NCBI RefSeq assembly: GCF_905147365.1
Contig: NC_056420.1
Location: forward strand, 7,140,001-7,204,000
Reading direction: 5' to 3'
DNA: 64,000 nt
Origin: Aricia agestis
Lineage: Eukaryota > Arthropoda > Insecta > Lepidoptera > Lycaenidae
Part shown: positions 12,736 to 24,110 of the stretch, in pieces
How the letters are laid out: every line of letters begins with the position of its first letter
Numbering within the stretch: position 1 is the first letter of the stretch
Translations under genes and position numbers: made by a program
Notes under the pieces: generated by a model
The model's input: only the letters and a program-made list of their open reading frames with translations
Database searches by the model: none
Told to the model about the DNA's origin: nothing

Positions 12736-13346
12736 CGCAACCGCACGGACCAACGGTGTCGCCCGCACGCGTCTCCGGCGAGGCGCAAGCCAAAATTGCA
12801 GTATTGTAAATGTGTGTATTTATATGTAACGTGTATCGACACTTTTGACACTCACACATGCGATGCAGTAGTGTGAGTGGCAAAATGTACGAGTTCACTT
12901 TGTCGTTAAGATGTTTTCGTTGAAAGATTCCTATTGATGCTGCCTTATCGGAACGCGAAATTGTAGATACGCGTGGCGCTATAGTCGTTGTTGACATGTT
13001 GTTAGTTATCGCGGCGAATACTTTAAGTTAAAAGTTCTTCCATTAATTTTTTTAAAAAGTTATCTTCGTCACCGGATATGAGGGCCCATATGAAATTTTA
13101 TACGAAGATTTAGCTAATTATATAACGTATTTTCAGACTTTTCGTATATAACGTGACGTACTATGCGTACCGTGGTATCATACCTATAGGAAATCCCATA
13201 GAAATTATACCACAGTGTGTTGTTATTTGCTGATGTTTCGTATATTTTTTGCAACATATCTTTATATGTATTTAGATGGCATCACAGGTTCCATAAATAA
13301 TTAACCTCTTTGTGTGTCAGAAGATGCGGAAATGCGGATATTTATA

Positions 13347-13606
13347 CAGGGTGTAACAAAAATAAGTGATAATACTTTAGGGTGTGTACGTGTTCCTTGT
13401 AGAGAGTTCACTGTGAAAGTAGCAGCGCCGAAAGACCAAACATTTTTTTCACTTTTGTATGGGGAAACTCGTGACGCTCGGGCCCTTGCCCATACAAAAG
13501 TGAAAAAAATAAATTCGTCTTTCAGCGCTGCTACTTTCACCGTGAACTCTCTACAAGGAACTCGTACACACCCTAAAGTATTATCACTTATTTTTGTTAC
13601 ACACTG
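13347..13606. mobile_element. Palindromic MITE, family A, near-complete copy
   Basis: It begins CAGGGTGTAACAAAAATAAG and ends with the near reverse complement ...GTTACACACTG, flanked by TA on both sides. The arms are about 110 bases (through ACTTTAGGGTGTGTACGTGT and GTTCACTGTGAAAGTAGCAG), so the single strand would fold almost end to end. The TA duplication suggests a Tc1/mariner-type mobiliser. The 119-140 codon open frames here are repeat translations. Confidence 0.85.
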
Positions 13607-15333
13607 TATAAGGTTGCCGAATGTACAGCTAAATATAAATAAATTGAATGCAACTTGCAAGAATTATACTCGACGATCGCGAAAAGCAAATAGATTGAAA
13701 TGCGTTTCGGTTGATATTTATAATGTAAATAACTGAATATATTTTAATAACAAATCAGTACGATCAGAGTAATATTTCATAGGCTTATGGTGACCTACGT
13801 AAATTGGTTGAGTTACGTTAAGCCAAGAAAGATTGCTAACATTAACTTTACATAACACGACCAAAAAACGATGGTGCTATCTGCCTGTGAAAAAATTTCA
13901 CTGACAGTACACAGTAGTCCGATAGTATGAATTTTTTCGTCCACGTTTTATTCAACAAAACTAATTATTGCCGTCTGTTATATTGTCCAAAAGAGTGTTA
14001 ATTTTAATGAGTGCAACTATCCCGTTTGAGGTATAATTTCATATATTCGCTAGCAAAACAGTAGACAGAAAGTCATCTTCATATTATGAGATCTCAATTT
14101 GATTTAACTCGGTCGAACACAAATTATACCAAAAATGTTGCTCATTTAAATTTATAATGAGGCTGACCTTCTGCGCTGTTTGTGTATTACTGATAAAGTC
14201 TTAGGCAATTATGAGTCAATTCGTTCTAAATAGATCTCGAATCAATAAGCAGCTTTTTAACTATCCCCTTTTCGCTTTAATCCATCCAAAACGTCATTAT
14301 TTCTTGCCGGGCATGTATATAGTTATCATGTTCTTGTTAAATTATGTCTAGTGTTCTAACCGACTCATGGATATATTAAACTCCACTTAAGAGGCACTTA
14401 ATTTTAGGGTTTTTAAGTAGTTTTATTTGTCCTTTGATGAGTTCTGTACAAAGTTTCTTTAGTGTCTATCTTTCGTCTTAGCCATTTTCCTATATCAATG
14501 GTGTCGGTTAGTGTTTTGTTGAGAGTCCAATATTTTAAAACGCGTCGTAACCAGCTTTCTAAGGCTGAAATTGTCACAAATTAATATTTTATCACCAGGG
14601 TAACGCATAATGGTTTGTGATGTTTACTTACACAAAAAGGTATTTTGTTTCTTGCTTAAACGTCTATTTTAATTTTTTTTAAGTTCTGTTAAAAATTACA
14701 TTGATTGCTGTTGGGGCATTTACAAAATCATAACAGGCAACATTATGTAATAAAAGTTATTTTTTAAATTGCTTTCAAATTATTCTAAACGACGTATCAT
14801 CCTATTATGACGTTACTTTTATGATATGGCTACGGCGCGTTTGCTATCTCTTTACCAAATTATATTAAAATGGGTGGCACATACATTGGGAGAGCTGTGA
14901 CTAAGGGCAACGAAATACATAGCTTTTATTATTTTAAGTTAAATCGTAATTTATTTATAAAATAAACCAATGTTTATAACAATGAAAAATACAACAATTA
15001 TATCAAATATTAACAATAAATTATGTACCCTTCATTTTAAAAAAACCTTAACACGGGCAAATTTTATTTTTTGACTGTTTTTTGATAACTTTTTGCTGTT
15101 TTAGAAACGCCATTAGATGCAATTGTTCCAATGTTAGCCGCCCGTTTCGTATTTAATTAGTTTTTAATGCGTCACGAAAGTTAGCGAGAACCGGCCAGTT
15201 GAAACATCCATTAGGATAAGGTTACCGGTCCTTTTCAAACTACCCTCCAGATTCAACAATAAAATGTAGATGTTTTTAGTCTACATCCGAGCTTTGAGAC
15301 GTACGGCTGAATACTAAACGTTATATAAACTAG

Positions 15334-15838
15334 GTACCATCGGAGGAGATGATTCATAGACAGTTGACGGGACGGACCTACGTCATTTGGTCGGATTAAG
15401 TCAATTCAATTTAAGTCATCAAATGTCGGCTGGGTTTGACACACTGACCTCCATTATACAAGTACGCTGGACTTATGAAACCCACCTGCTTTTTGTGCCT
15501 ATTTGAAGCGGCCCCTAATGCGGGGGAAGAGAACTAAATTTGACGTAACCACAACCAATAACAACAGTTGTCATCGCTATTATTAGTTCCAAGTACTCTC
15601 ACTACTGCTATCAGCGCCAATATGGCGGCTTTCAAACGTCATTTTTACGTCAGATTTACTCTTCCCCCGCATTGGGGGCGAGGATTCCGCTTCAAATAGG
15701 CACAAAAAATAGCTGTCATTTCAAAGCGTATCATAAGTCCAGCGTACTTGTATAATGGAGGTCAGCTGTGATTTGACATAACGCAACCGAATAACGTAGG
15801 TGCGCGATCTGCCTAAGAATCAACTTCTCTGAAAGTAC
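15334..15838. mobile_element. Family Q MITE interrupted by a second palindromic MITE
   Basis: The outer element has GTAC-type ends (GTACCATCGGAGGAGATGAT / ATCAACTTCTCTGAAAGTAC). It is split by an insert at 15442-15771 whose arms contain CTGACCTCCATTATACAAGT and ACTTGTATAATGGAGGTCAG. The 7-mer TTTGACA flanks the insert on both sides (15435-15441 and 15772-15778). Removing the insert restores the GGGTTTGACATAACGCAACC-like core seen in other family Q copies. Confidence 0.85.
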
Positions 15839-17841
15839 TTGGACAACTTGCATTAATAATGTGGACAGCAACATGTGAGTAACTTTACTGGGATTGTCAT
15901 CAAATACAAGTTGTCTAAGTTCCCTTGGCCCTAATTTGACTCGCTCGTCATTTTGCCAGGTACAGTGGCGGGTTGTAATGTAGGGGGGCCATTTTGTTAC
16001 CGTATTAGTATTCGGTCGTTATTTCGTTAAAGTCCACTATGAAATAAATATGATTTATTTAATTATAAAGTTTGTGAAATCGGTTTTATTTACATCTCGA
16101 TTCGAAAGTCCAAGGCTCGGTTTGTATGGAATGCCGTCTTTCATATTTTGTCCTAATACTAACGTCCATATTTAAAATGATTTAGTGTTAAGTAATTCTG
16201 ATTTGACTCTCAAAGATGCAAATTTTCTTATCGAAATTCTTTTAGTGCATGCTGATTAGTTATGAAATTGTAATCACATTTTTAATTTATTATTTACTCA
16301 AAAATTGAGAATAAATTTAGGAAATGAATTTAAGAAATTATATTTGATCTTAATTTTTAACTTGCTAAGTTGATACAATCAAGACTTTTATTTATTTGAT
16401 TCGGTGTGGCAACTATAAATCGATCTATTTATCTTTTGATAATATTAAAAAAAAAACAATTGTGATTCCAATTTCAAAACAAACAGTACTCTAGAACTGT
16501 CCTTAATCCTAAAGTGTCACATTAAAAATTATTTCAAAATATATATAATTATCATCGTTACATGTACGTATTGATAATATATTTATGTATATAGCGTTTA
16601 TATTGAGGTTTCGAAAACCTCCCGTTTTAGTTTTGTCAATTATTGTCTTCTTTCGCGAAAGCAGTGGCGGCTCTAGTTTAAGCTGAACAAAAATAAGTTA
16701 AAACCTACAAGTATTTAAAAAAAAACTGAAACCGCCCCTGCGTCCAAGTCAATTGTTTTATGTACGTAACAAATGCAATGTCAAGTTATTCGGTCAATTT
16801 GTGCGCCCTGTGTTTGCTCACGTTTCGTTTACTCATGGAATACTCATGCGGTCATGATATTAGATGTAAATTTGGAATTTCTTCCCCTATGCCCTATTTA
16901 TTCGAATTTAACTTTTAAAGTGTATTTATTCGCTGTAATTTTAACGGTCGACGGGGATGCAGTTTGTCCACATCATATTGTATATCAGATTTTCTTAGAA
17001 AGGAACAAAAGATGCAAATCAGTGTTAGTGCGAGTGAGAACGCAATAGTGATGTGATAATACTGCGTGTCCAATCGTGGGCTTGTAATAGTCCGTGCGCA
17101 TTATCTCGACTCCAATATCATCACAAGATTCACAAGTCTCCCTTTTATTTGATATTTATCCGTTGAATTGTTATTGTTACCAGTAGTTTAAGGCGTTTGT
17201 TTTATTGTATCAACAAATTTTACAACCCCGTAAATCGAAATCTTGTTATGAAAAGTGGATACTGTTAAATGCATTCCAATTGTTTAATGATTTTAACGGT
17301 TCTTTTACGCACGGCCAATGCATAGATCGGCTCGTGCGATGAGCCCGCACTGTTCGTCGACGCACCGAGTTAATGTAGCACACGAAATATTTTATGAACG
17401 GACCTTGTATCATAATTGTATTTAGCCATATGGATATGCCAAATACGTGTGCATCACTAAATACACAGACCACTTAATAATAATGTTTATATATAGATTA
17501 ATATATCCGTAACATTGTAATGTCACAAAGGGAGTTAAAGTGTCTAAAAGTTGGTCGTTTGTTACCGATTAAGTTAGAGGTCGGACGCAAATGTTTGTAT
17601 TTTGTCACATTTATACGAATGAAATATCTCATTGAAATACCATAGTCCATTGTACAGTAGACATATTTAGATACTAGTGACGTCATTTTCTTATATCCTA
17701 GATAGATATATATTAGTGTACTAATTCCGAATTGTATATTTTCGTACGCGCGACGAACGCCTCGTGTTATGTTTGCTGAGTTTAAAGAGACGCTAATTTA
17801 ATAGTTTCAATTGCGAATTTCGGTTCGCATGCTCGGGTGAT

Positions 17842-17909
17842 GCGAGTTCGACCAATGGCGAGCCCCCATCTTGATGTGATAAAGATCGCTCCGGATTGGT
17901 CGAACTCGC
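17842..17909. promoter_or_regulatory. Inverted repeat with two facing CCAAT boxes
   Basis: GCGAGTTCGACCAAT (17842-17856) is perfectly complementary to ATTGGTCGAACTCGC (17895-17909). Each arm contains a CCAAT box in a GACCAAT context, as NF-Y sites often have. A few further pairs (GAGC/GCTC and ATCTT/AAGAT) could extend the fold inward. It may be a promoter element for the GC-rich segment that follows, or simply a hairpin in an RNA. Confidence 0.45.
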
Positions 17910-19642
17910 GCTCCAGATTTGTGAATAGAGTTCTGTTGAAGTATCTATTAACCCCAATTCACGTGTAACAATGAATCGTGGCCTATTCGTTTCATGTATG
18001 TGTATATATGTATCGAAACGTTTTTATTTTAGTGGGGCGTTTGTCGCGCGCGCGAATCGCGTTACACTTAACATAGCTGATATTATAGAGCGCGGGCGGA
18101 CATTATCCGTTAGATATTTAGATGTAGATCGGGTTCGTACTCCCATGTACGTGTAAATTTGCTGTACAGTCCGACAAACGGCCGCCGCTCGCTCCGGCCC
18201 TCGGGCGATTCGCCCGAAACTGAATACTATGAATTATGTCGATGTAAATAGTCGGAAACGCGTTAAAGGATATAATCGTAGTGTTTTTGTCGCTTAGAGT
18301 GAGGCGGGGACGTGTACACCCCGTATACGACTTTGCGCCCGCGACGCGCACCGCGGCCTTATGATTTAGAATTTTATATTAGTTACGTGTTGTATAATAA
18401 GAGTTGTGGGCGGGGCGATACGTCGCGGGACGCTCGGGGACGCTCGGCGGCGCTCAGGCGCGCTCGGGCACGCTCGGGCGCGGTTAGGCCGGGGCGCGGC
18501 GCCGCAACGATGCTGCGATATTTGTGCCCCTGAGATATCAGTGCATTATACGAGTCAAGATGTATAGACGATGCGGTAGTGTTATTGTGTATAGATATAT
18601 TGCTCGAGTCGGGCGGGAGACCGATTCTTGCCAGCCGGTTCGAGCGAACGACGACTAGCTATGAATCCTGACATCGGCTCACGTTTATTAGCTTCTAATA
18701 TTTCATCAAAATATAAAATACACAAAAAAAAAATGGATATAAATTTCTCGACCGAGTGCTGGTTGTTTTTTTTAAATTATTAAAATGTAAAAAAAAATTA
18801 GATTATAAAGGAAGTATAGGTACAATTATTATGAATATACTTTTCTTTTCGGCATTTTGTTTAACAGTGGAGGGGACTGGCCCTGCTGCTGGGAGTACTG
18901 TGCGAGAAGTGTCGAGCATTCAGCGACCTCGGTGTAGAATGTTCCTTTTGTGATTTCTTTTGCTCACGGTCCCTCTTCCATTGCTTTATATTTTTGTTTC
19001 GCATACTGTCTACTTGTATATTAATTTGTTAAGGCAGGGTAATGCAGAAATGAAGAGGAGGTACTTTTTTATTTTATGTATAGATTGATTGTTTGAATGT
19101 TTCGATTTAGTTGATTTAATCCATGCGATGGAATTTGTATTGTTATGAAAGAAACAAGAGTTTGTTTTGTTTTTTTTTAAATAAGTCATTTTGGAAATTT
19201 CAACAATGAGGCAGCGATTAGCTTTTTAACTATTGTCAAGTTACCACTCACTCAAACAATAGTCGTGGGTATGCTCTCTTTGGTCCACAATGGTGTATGA
19301 CACAGTAGACTATACCGAGGGACAGGGGAACCAGATCTGTGCCGGGTAGTCGAGTACATACAGTAAAAGCTGAAGAGAAATTTGTGAACGAGTATTATTT
19401 TAAAAGGTACACAGACTAACTAATCGCTCGGACGGTTAGTGTTGCTGCAATATGCATTTATGCCATCATTTTATTTGAATTATGGGATCAGTGCCAAAAC
19501 TTTCTCTTTCTTGTTTAGCTCAAACGATGCAATTGTTAGCAAGCTTAGAGGAACAGCTGATATAATTGTTTAGTTAGTCTGCCATTTTGTGAATATTTGT
19601 TTTGATAGTAATATGTAAATCTTTTATAATATATTTGTTTAC

Positions 19643-19671
19643 AATAAATGACAACATTATAAATAAATAAA
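19643..19671 (+). terminator. Clustered poly(A) signals
   Basis: AATAAA occurs at 19643-19648, and again twice in overlap within AAATAAATAAAATTG at 19661-19675. They sit at the end of the repeat-poor segment and suggest a + strand transcript end near 19.69 kb. Confidence 0.45.
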
Positions 19672-20621
19672 ATTGTATTTTCCATTTAAACTGATGAAAA
19701 AAATATAAAAAGAATAATATGCAATGATTTGGCTGTTTTATTTTTTCCAATACTTATAGGATTCAATTCCTGCTTATGGCAGTACAAATTACAATTGATT
19801 TTGCCTGATAACAAATGAAGTACCTAAGTAATACGACAGTATATATTAAGTCTATGAGTAAACAAAATATAACTGTCCCTTTTTACTCAAATTACCTCCT
19901 AATTTGTGTAAAAGGTGAAAGAAAGAGGACCGTTAAAACAGGTTGATGGGTAGCTACAACTATTACATTAATCTAAACTATACTAAAACAATAAAAAACT
20001 ATTATTACTTACTTACTAAAACAATAAAAAATATTATACTGTAGATACTAAAACAATAAAAATATTATTTTGTCTCATTTTTATTTCATTGTTGCTTCAC
20101 ATTTTCAATTTTAGAAAACCATAGACCCAAGTAGGATATAGTGATAAACTCTTTGAATTAGGTTTAACTTTGAATAAAGGTGAATGCCCAAAAATGTATG
20201 GACCAAGAACCCGTAATCGATTCAAACCATTTATATCAGGCATAGTAGACTACATCTACGGTATCCCAAATACAATGTCCTTTTTGGATTAAACCAGCGA
20301 CCACATAACCCAATGTGGTCGCTGGATTAAACAATCACCAAGTACTTTAAAAACGATCGTAACCAATTGACTTTTCTTATAGGAATCTATGATATTTAGG
20401 ACGACATGATGCTACAAACGATATTGTGACGATCAGTACGTAGTAAAAACACATTTATATTTGTCTATTGATTCTTATATTCATGTATTTAATATTAAAA
20501 TATTTATCACTTTTATATCTGAAAGTAGGTATAGAATGTCAGTTTGGTATAGAAATGGTATAATCTGTACAATGTATTTTTAACGATTATTACATGATAT
20601 CAGTTAACTATCTACGTCTTT

Positions 20622-20735
20622 TCGAAAATAAAAGGGCAAACGAGCAAACGGGTCACCTGATAGAAAGCAATTACCGTCGCTCATGGACACTCGCAACATT
20701 AGTAGAGCTACAGGTGCGTTTAAGAGGGAATACGC
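20622..20735 (-). mobile_element. SINE 3' fragment (reverse)
   Basis: It reads AAAGGGCAAACGAGCAAACGGG onward in reverse complement of the SINE tail seen at 37866, 45805, 46370 and 54396 (CCATCAGGTGACCCGTTTGC). It is diverged and 5' truncated. Confidence 0.75.
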
Positions 20736-20940
20736 TTTCTTCCGAAAAACGTACGACGGAAGACTGGCACTCATCAAAGTGATGAGAATGGTATATTTTT
20801 TGCGTGGAACGAGTGCGAAAAGTTGCAGGACGTATAGCCCGTCTAAAAAGTCACGACATTATTAGAGTCGCCACTTGTTTCCGGTGTGGCCTCTTATGGC
20901 CACACTGTATCCAGTCACTATAAAAGATTTTGATACTATA

Positions 20941-21199
20941 CAGTGTGTAACAAAAATAAGTGATAATACTTTAGGGTGTGTACGTGTTCCTTGTAGAGAG
21001 TTCACTGTGAAAGTAGCAGCTCTGAAAAACAAAAAAAAAATTTCACTTTTGTATGGGCAAGGGCCCGAGCGTCATAAGTTTCCCCATACAAAAGTGAAAA
21101 AAAATTTTGGTCTTTCAGCGCTGCTACTTTCACAGTGAACTCTCTACAAGGAACACGTACACACCCTAAAGTATTATCACTTATTTTTGTTACACCCTG
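20941..21199. mobile_element. Palindromic MITE, family A, near-complete copy
   Basis: It starts CAGTGTGTAACAAAAATAAG and ends TTTTTGTTACACCCTG, with TA on both sides. It has the same long arms and internal core (TTTTGTATGGG) as the 13347-13606 copy and a very similar length (259 against 260 bases). Confidence 0.85.
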
Positions 21200-22869
21200 T
21201 ATATTAAATACAGTTTAAAAACACACGTTCTAAATATTATGATTTATATATACTTATTATGTAGTTAAGAAAATTTGAAATAATTATGATGTAACAATCT
21301 AATCTATGTAAAGTACCTGGGCATTTTCAAAAAAATGTGTACCCCTGGTTTTTACCTTGTCCCTTGACTTCGCTACAGATTATTTGTAAAAAATTACATA
21401 CTAACATTTTGTAATTTTAATGTAGGAGCATAAACAAGTTTTCTTTTATTAAAATACATTCACGTTTGTATAAAATTTTATTTAGTATGAGATTTATAAG
21501 GGTTTTTAAGTACCGAAACCTATTAAATTCACCTGTCCCCTTCCCAGAAGTTGTAACAAAATCTTTAATAACTATTTTTTTTCTTAAAGTAAGTTACTTA
21601 AAAAACATATGTTAGATTCCTAAATACTTAATGTATCAATTGAATGTCTTGTTATTGAAAAATCTAACATAATTTAACTACAAATTAATTAAAATTATAA
21701 TCATGAAAAAGCAACCCGACCGGAATGTTCGGTTTAGTGACCGTTTTTTTTAGTTTTATAAACATACTACAAAAATATTTTCGGCACTAAATGATAGCAC
21801 TATATTTCATTGTACATCGAGAAACTTCAATTTGAATTTAGTAGTTAAAAATTTGCTACAAGACGCGGACGCAGGTTGGATGGTTCTTCAGGAACGGTTT
21901 ATTTGTTCAGATAAGTGACCATATTTTGTAAGCATTATTATACTTTCTCCAACTGTTTCTACTGTTGACACGTTGCAAAATTAGCTTAGTATTTAGTATA
22001 AAAAATGAAATTGTGATAACTATTATCGGTTATTTACAAACACTTTAAAAGTAAAAGAAAGTAATATTACGTGACTTCCGACTTGTGACTTTTCGTATGG
22101 TCACATATAATGGAACGGACAAGTCACAACAGGCGGAAAGCATAAGGCTTAGTTCACATTTTAAATAAATTATTTTTTTATTCACAGATTTTATTAAGAA
22201 AATTGGAGATTTTTAAACTGGTACGATTAACGTACAAATATATTTTTTATTACTTATGTGTTAAGGTGACGCCGCGTTAAAGTAAAAAACCGTTTTGGAT
22301 ATGTTTTAGATTGCTAGTTTTCTATGAAAGCCCGGCCCGGCCTTTCACAGAAAACAAGCAATGGAACAGCAAAAAATGGAAAGGGCGTAAGCGACAAAAT
22401 ATTTTTGTTGCGTAATTTAAAAACCATAAATACATTTCATATAAGCTATGGGCAAATTAAAGTGTATGCTTGAACCAAGCCATGTACAAATTTGGAAGCT
22501 TAAATCACTCTCCTCTTTTCGAAAAATAGGAATCCTTTTTTTTTTTACACAGGTCTATTTGATTGATTATTCTGTGTTATAAAAGTTGACCAATCGTGTT
22601 ATGCTATGGGTAAACCAAAGACAAAGACATGATAAATACTGACAATGAACTTTAATTTCTTAGCTTTAGTCATTGAAAAATCGATATCGCTACAGCCAAA
22701 TTATCAAGGCGTCGCCTTTACTTAACAATAACAAATATTTAAAATTTAAGTAGGTACCTAAAAGTTTTTTTTTTTTTTTTTAATTTTGATTTTATTTCCA
22801 CTACTTTTCTATCAGTAAAGTTGAAAATCATTTTGTGTCGTTGATATTTGCAGATTTATAATAACTAGA

Positions 22870-23273
22870 CATCAGATTATATGCATTTGCATACTTGCAT
22901 ATGCAAATGCATATAATGTCACTTTTTAGGCGATAGTGCATATTTTGGCAATTTTTCGTTGATAGTGCATATTTCGGTAGTTTAACTTCCATGGGCATTA
23001 AGATTGCAATCGGAAAATGTTGGTAGAAAATTATTATTGGCGTATAATAAATAAATAAAAAGTCTTTATTTCAAGAAATTAAAAATCCTGGATTTTATGA
23101 AATTATAAAAAATGGCGCTTTTATTAATGTCACTACCGGAAAAGTCTTCAAAAAAATAATAAATTTTAATATTAAGTGACTTTTGATTGTGCATATTTTG
23201 TGCATATTTCGACCATTTTTCGTGCATATTTGCATGGATATTTCGGCACTTTGATCGTGCATATAATCCGATG
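22870..23273. mobile_element. TIR element rich in GTGCATATT motifs
   Basis: Ends are CATCAGATTATATGCA (22870-22885) and TGCATATAATCCGATG (23258-23273), an imperfect 16-bp inverted repeat. Near the left end a 17-bp perfect hairpin (22877-22893 with 22900-22916, 6-base loop) contains the octamer ATGCAAAT. TGCATATT recurs five or more times inside. I cannot assign a superfamily. Confidence 0.65.
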
Positions 23274-23883
23274 TCATTAATAACTTAGGAATTCGTAGAC
23301 ATGTGAACACATCTTTATGATTATGAGATGTTCGTCCCTCTAATTATTGAAGTTAAATCTATGAAATCAAAGAATTTTTTACTTTTATAAGTAGTGCAAC
23401 AATAAAAATGTTTAAATAAAAGGTTTTTGTGTTATAAAAACTCCTTTAAATATGTTAAATATTACTTACTCATGTAAAAAAATGAAAAATAACCTAGTGG
23501 TTGGGTCACATAGTCACACTATGGATTAAAAATAATTGCTACTCTTGTTGATCTTTGAAATTATCTAAATTTTTTTTAATAAACAATTAAATATGCATTT
23601 CACTAGATTAAATTAACGAAGAAATCCATTTATTGCTGTATTTTTTTGTATTAAATTATATTTTACATTTAGTCGCACAACGGAATCTGTTTCGTCGAAA
23701 ATTCGATTTTGTTTCAATAATATCAGAATAATATAACGTTTTCAGCGTTCTTTTTAACTTATTCCATTAGTTCAATATTTTTCCTTGTATATGACATTCA
23801 AAAAAAGGTAAATAAATGACCTTAAAAAATATAGACATATTTTTGCAAGGGTACACGTTTTTTTGAAAATGCCCACCTACCTA

Positions 23884-24110
23884 CTTACGGTTGCCTGGAA
23901 GAAACTGCTTCCAGCAGTAAGGCCGCCATTTCAAACTGTTTCTTTTTCCCTCTTTGTAAGCATCTGATTTGTTTCATTAAACGGTTGAACTGATGTTGCC
24001 AAGAAGTTTACACTTGGATGTGGCTAATTTTAGTCTTTAAATATTCCTGGAAGTCCAGGAAAGGTTTATGAGTGACACGAAGTTCACCGGGACATCTAGT
24101 CACTAGTGCT
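23884..24110 (+). repeat. LINE tail and Helitron-like remnant
   Basis: GTTGCCTGGAAGAAACTGCT and GCAGTAAGGCCGCC match, in reverse, the tails at about 31690-31790 and 41340-41515. Then comes a copy of the repeat ending GACACGAAGTTCACCGGGAC..CTAG, also at 37322-37469 and 48042-48179. Confidence 0.5.

Larger units (their letters stand above)
12736..17700. other. Non-coding region after ELL (3' UTR and/or intergenic)
   Basis: I see no conserved exon on either strand. It holds a family A MITE (13347-13606) and a nested MITE pair (15334-15838). The rest is AT-rich unique sequence. Poly(A)-type AATAAA motifs occur (for example near 13638 and 14960), but none clearly marks the ELL transcript end. Confidence 0.5.
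17701..19690 (+). other. Candidate transcript: GC-rich, repeat-poor segment with poly(A) signals
   Basis: This stretch stands apart from its neighbours. I recognise no transposon in it, and CpG is frequent, especially 18030-18060, 18180-18210 and 18400-18520 (a run of imperfect GGACGCTCGGGGACGCTCGG-type repeats). Two facing CCAAT boxes sit at 17842-17909. AATAAA motifs cluster at 19643-19671. It could be the distal part of a very long ELL 3' UTR, a non-coding RNA, or a short gene. A frame at about 18868-19032 with six or more Cys codons follows an acceptor-like TTTAACAG, but I do not recognise the protein. Confidence 0.35.

Noticed and set aside
12420..12997. Open frames of 73-129 codons around the minisatellite
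   Set aside because: They arise from the 16-bp GC-rich repeat. The only supported coding bases are the ELL terminal exon 12509-12562.
13301..13736. 119- and 140-codon frames on both strands
   Set aside because: They run through a palindromic MITE, and the same peptides appear at 20875-21138 and 40639-40845.
17842..17909. MicroRNA precursor
   Set aside because: There are arms of suitable size, but pairing stops at the arm ends with no lower stem and the inner part has large asymmetric loops. Kept only as an inverted repeat.
18312..18533. 73-codon Arg/Ala-rich frame
   Set aside because: It follows from GC-rich imperfect CGCTCGGGGA-type repeats, with no splice or homology support.
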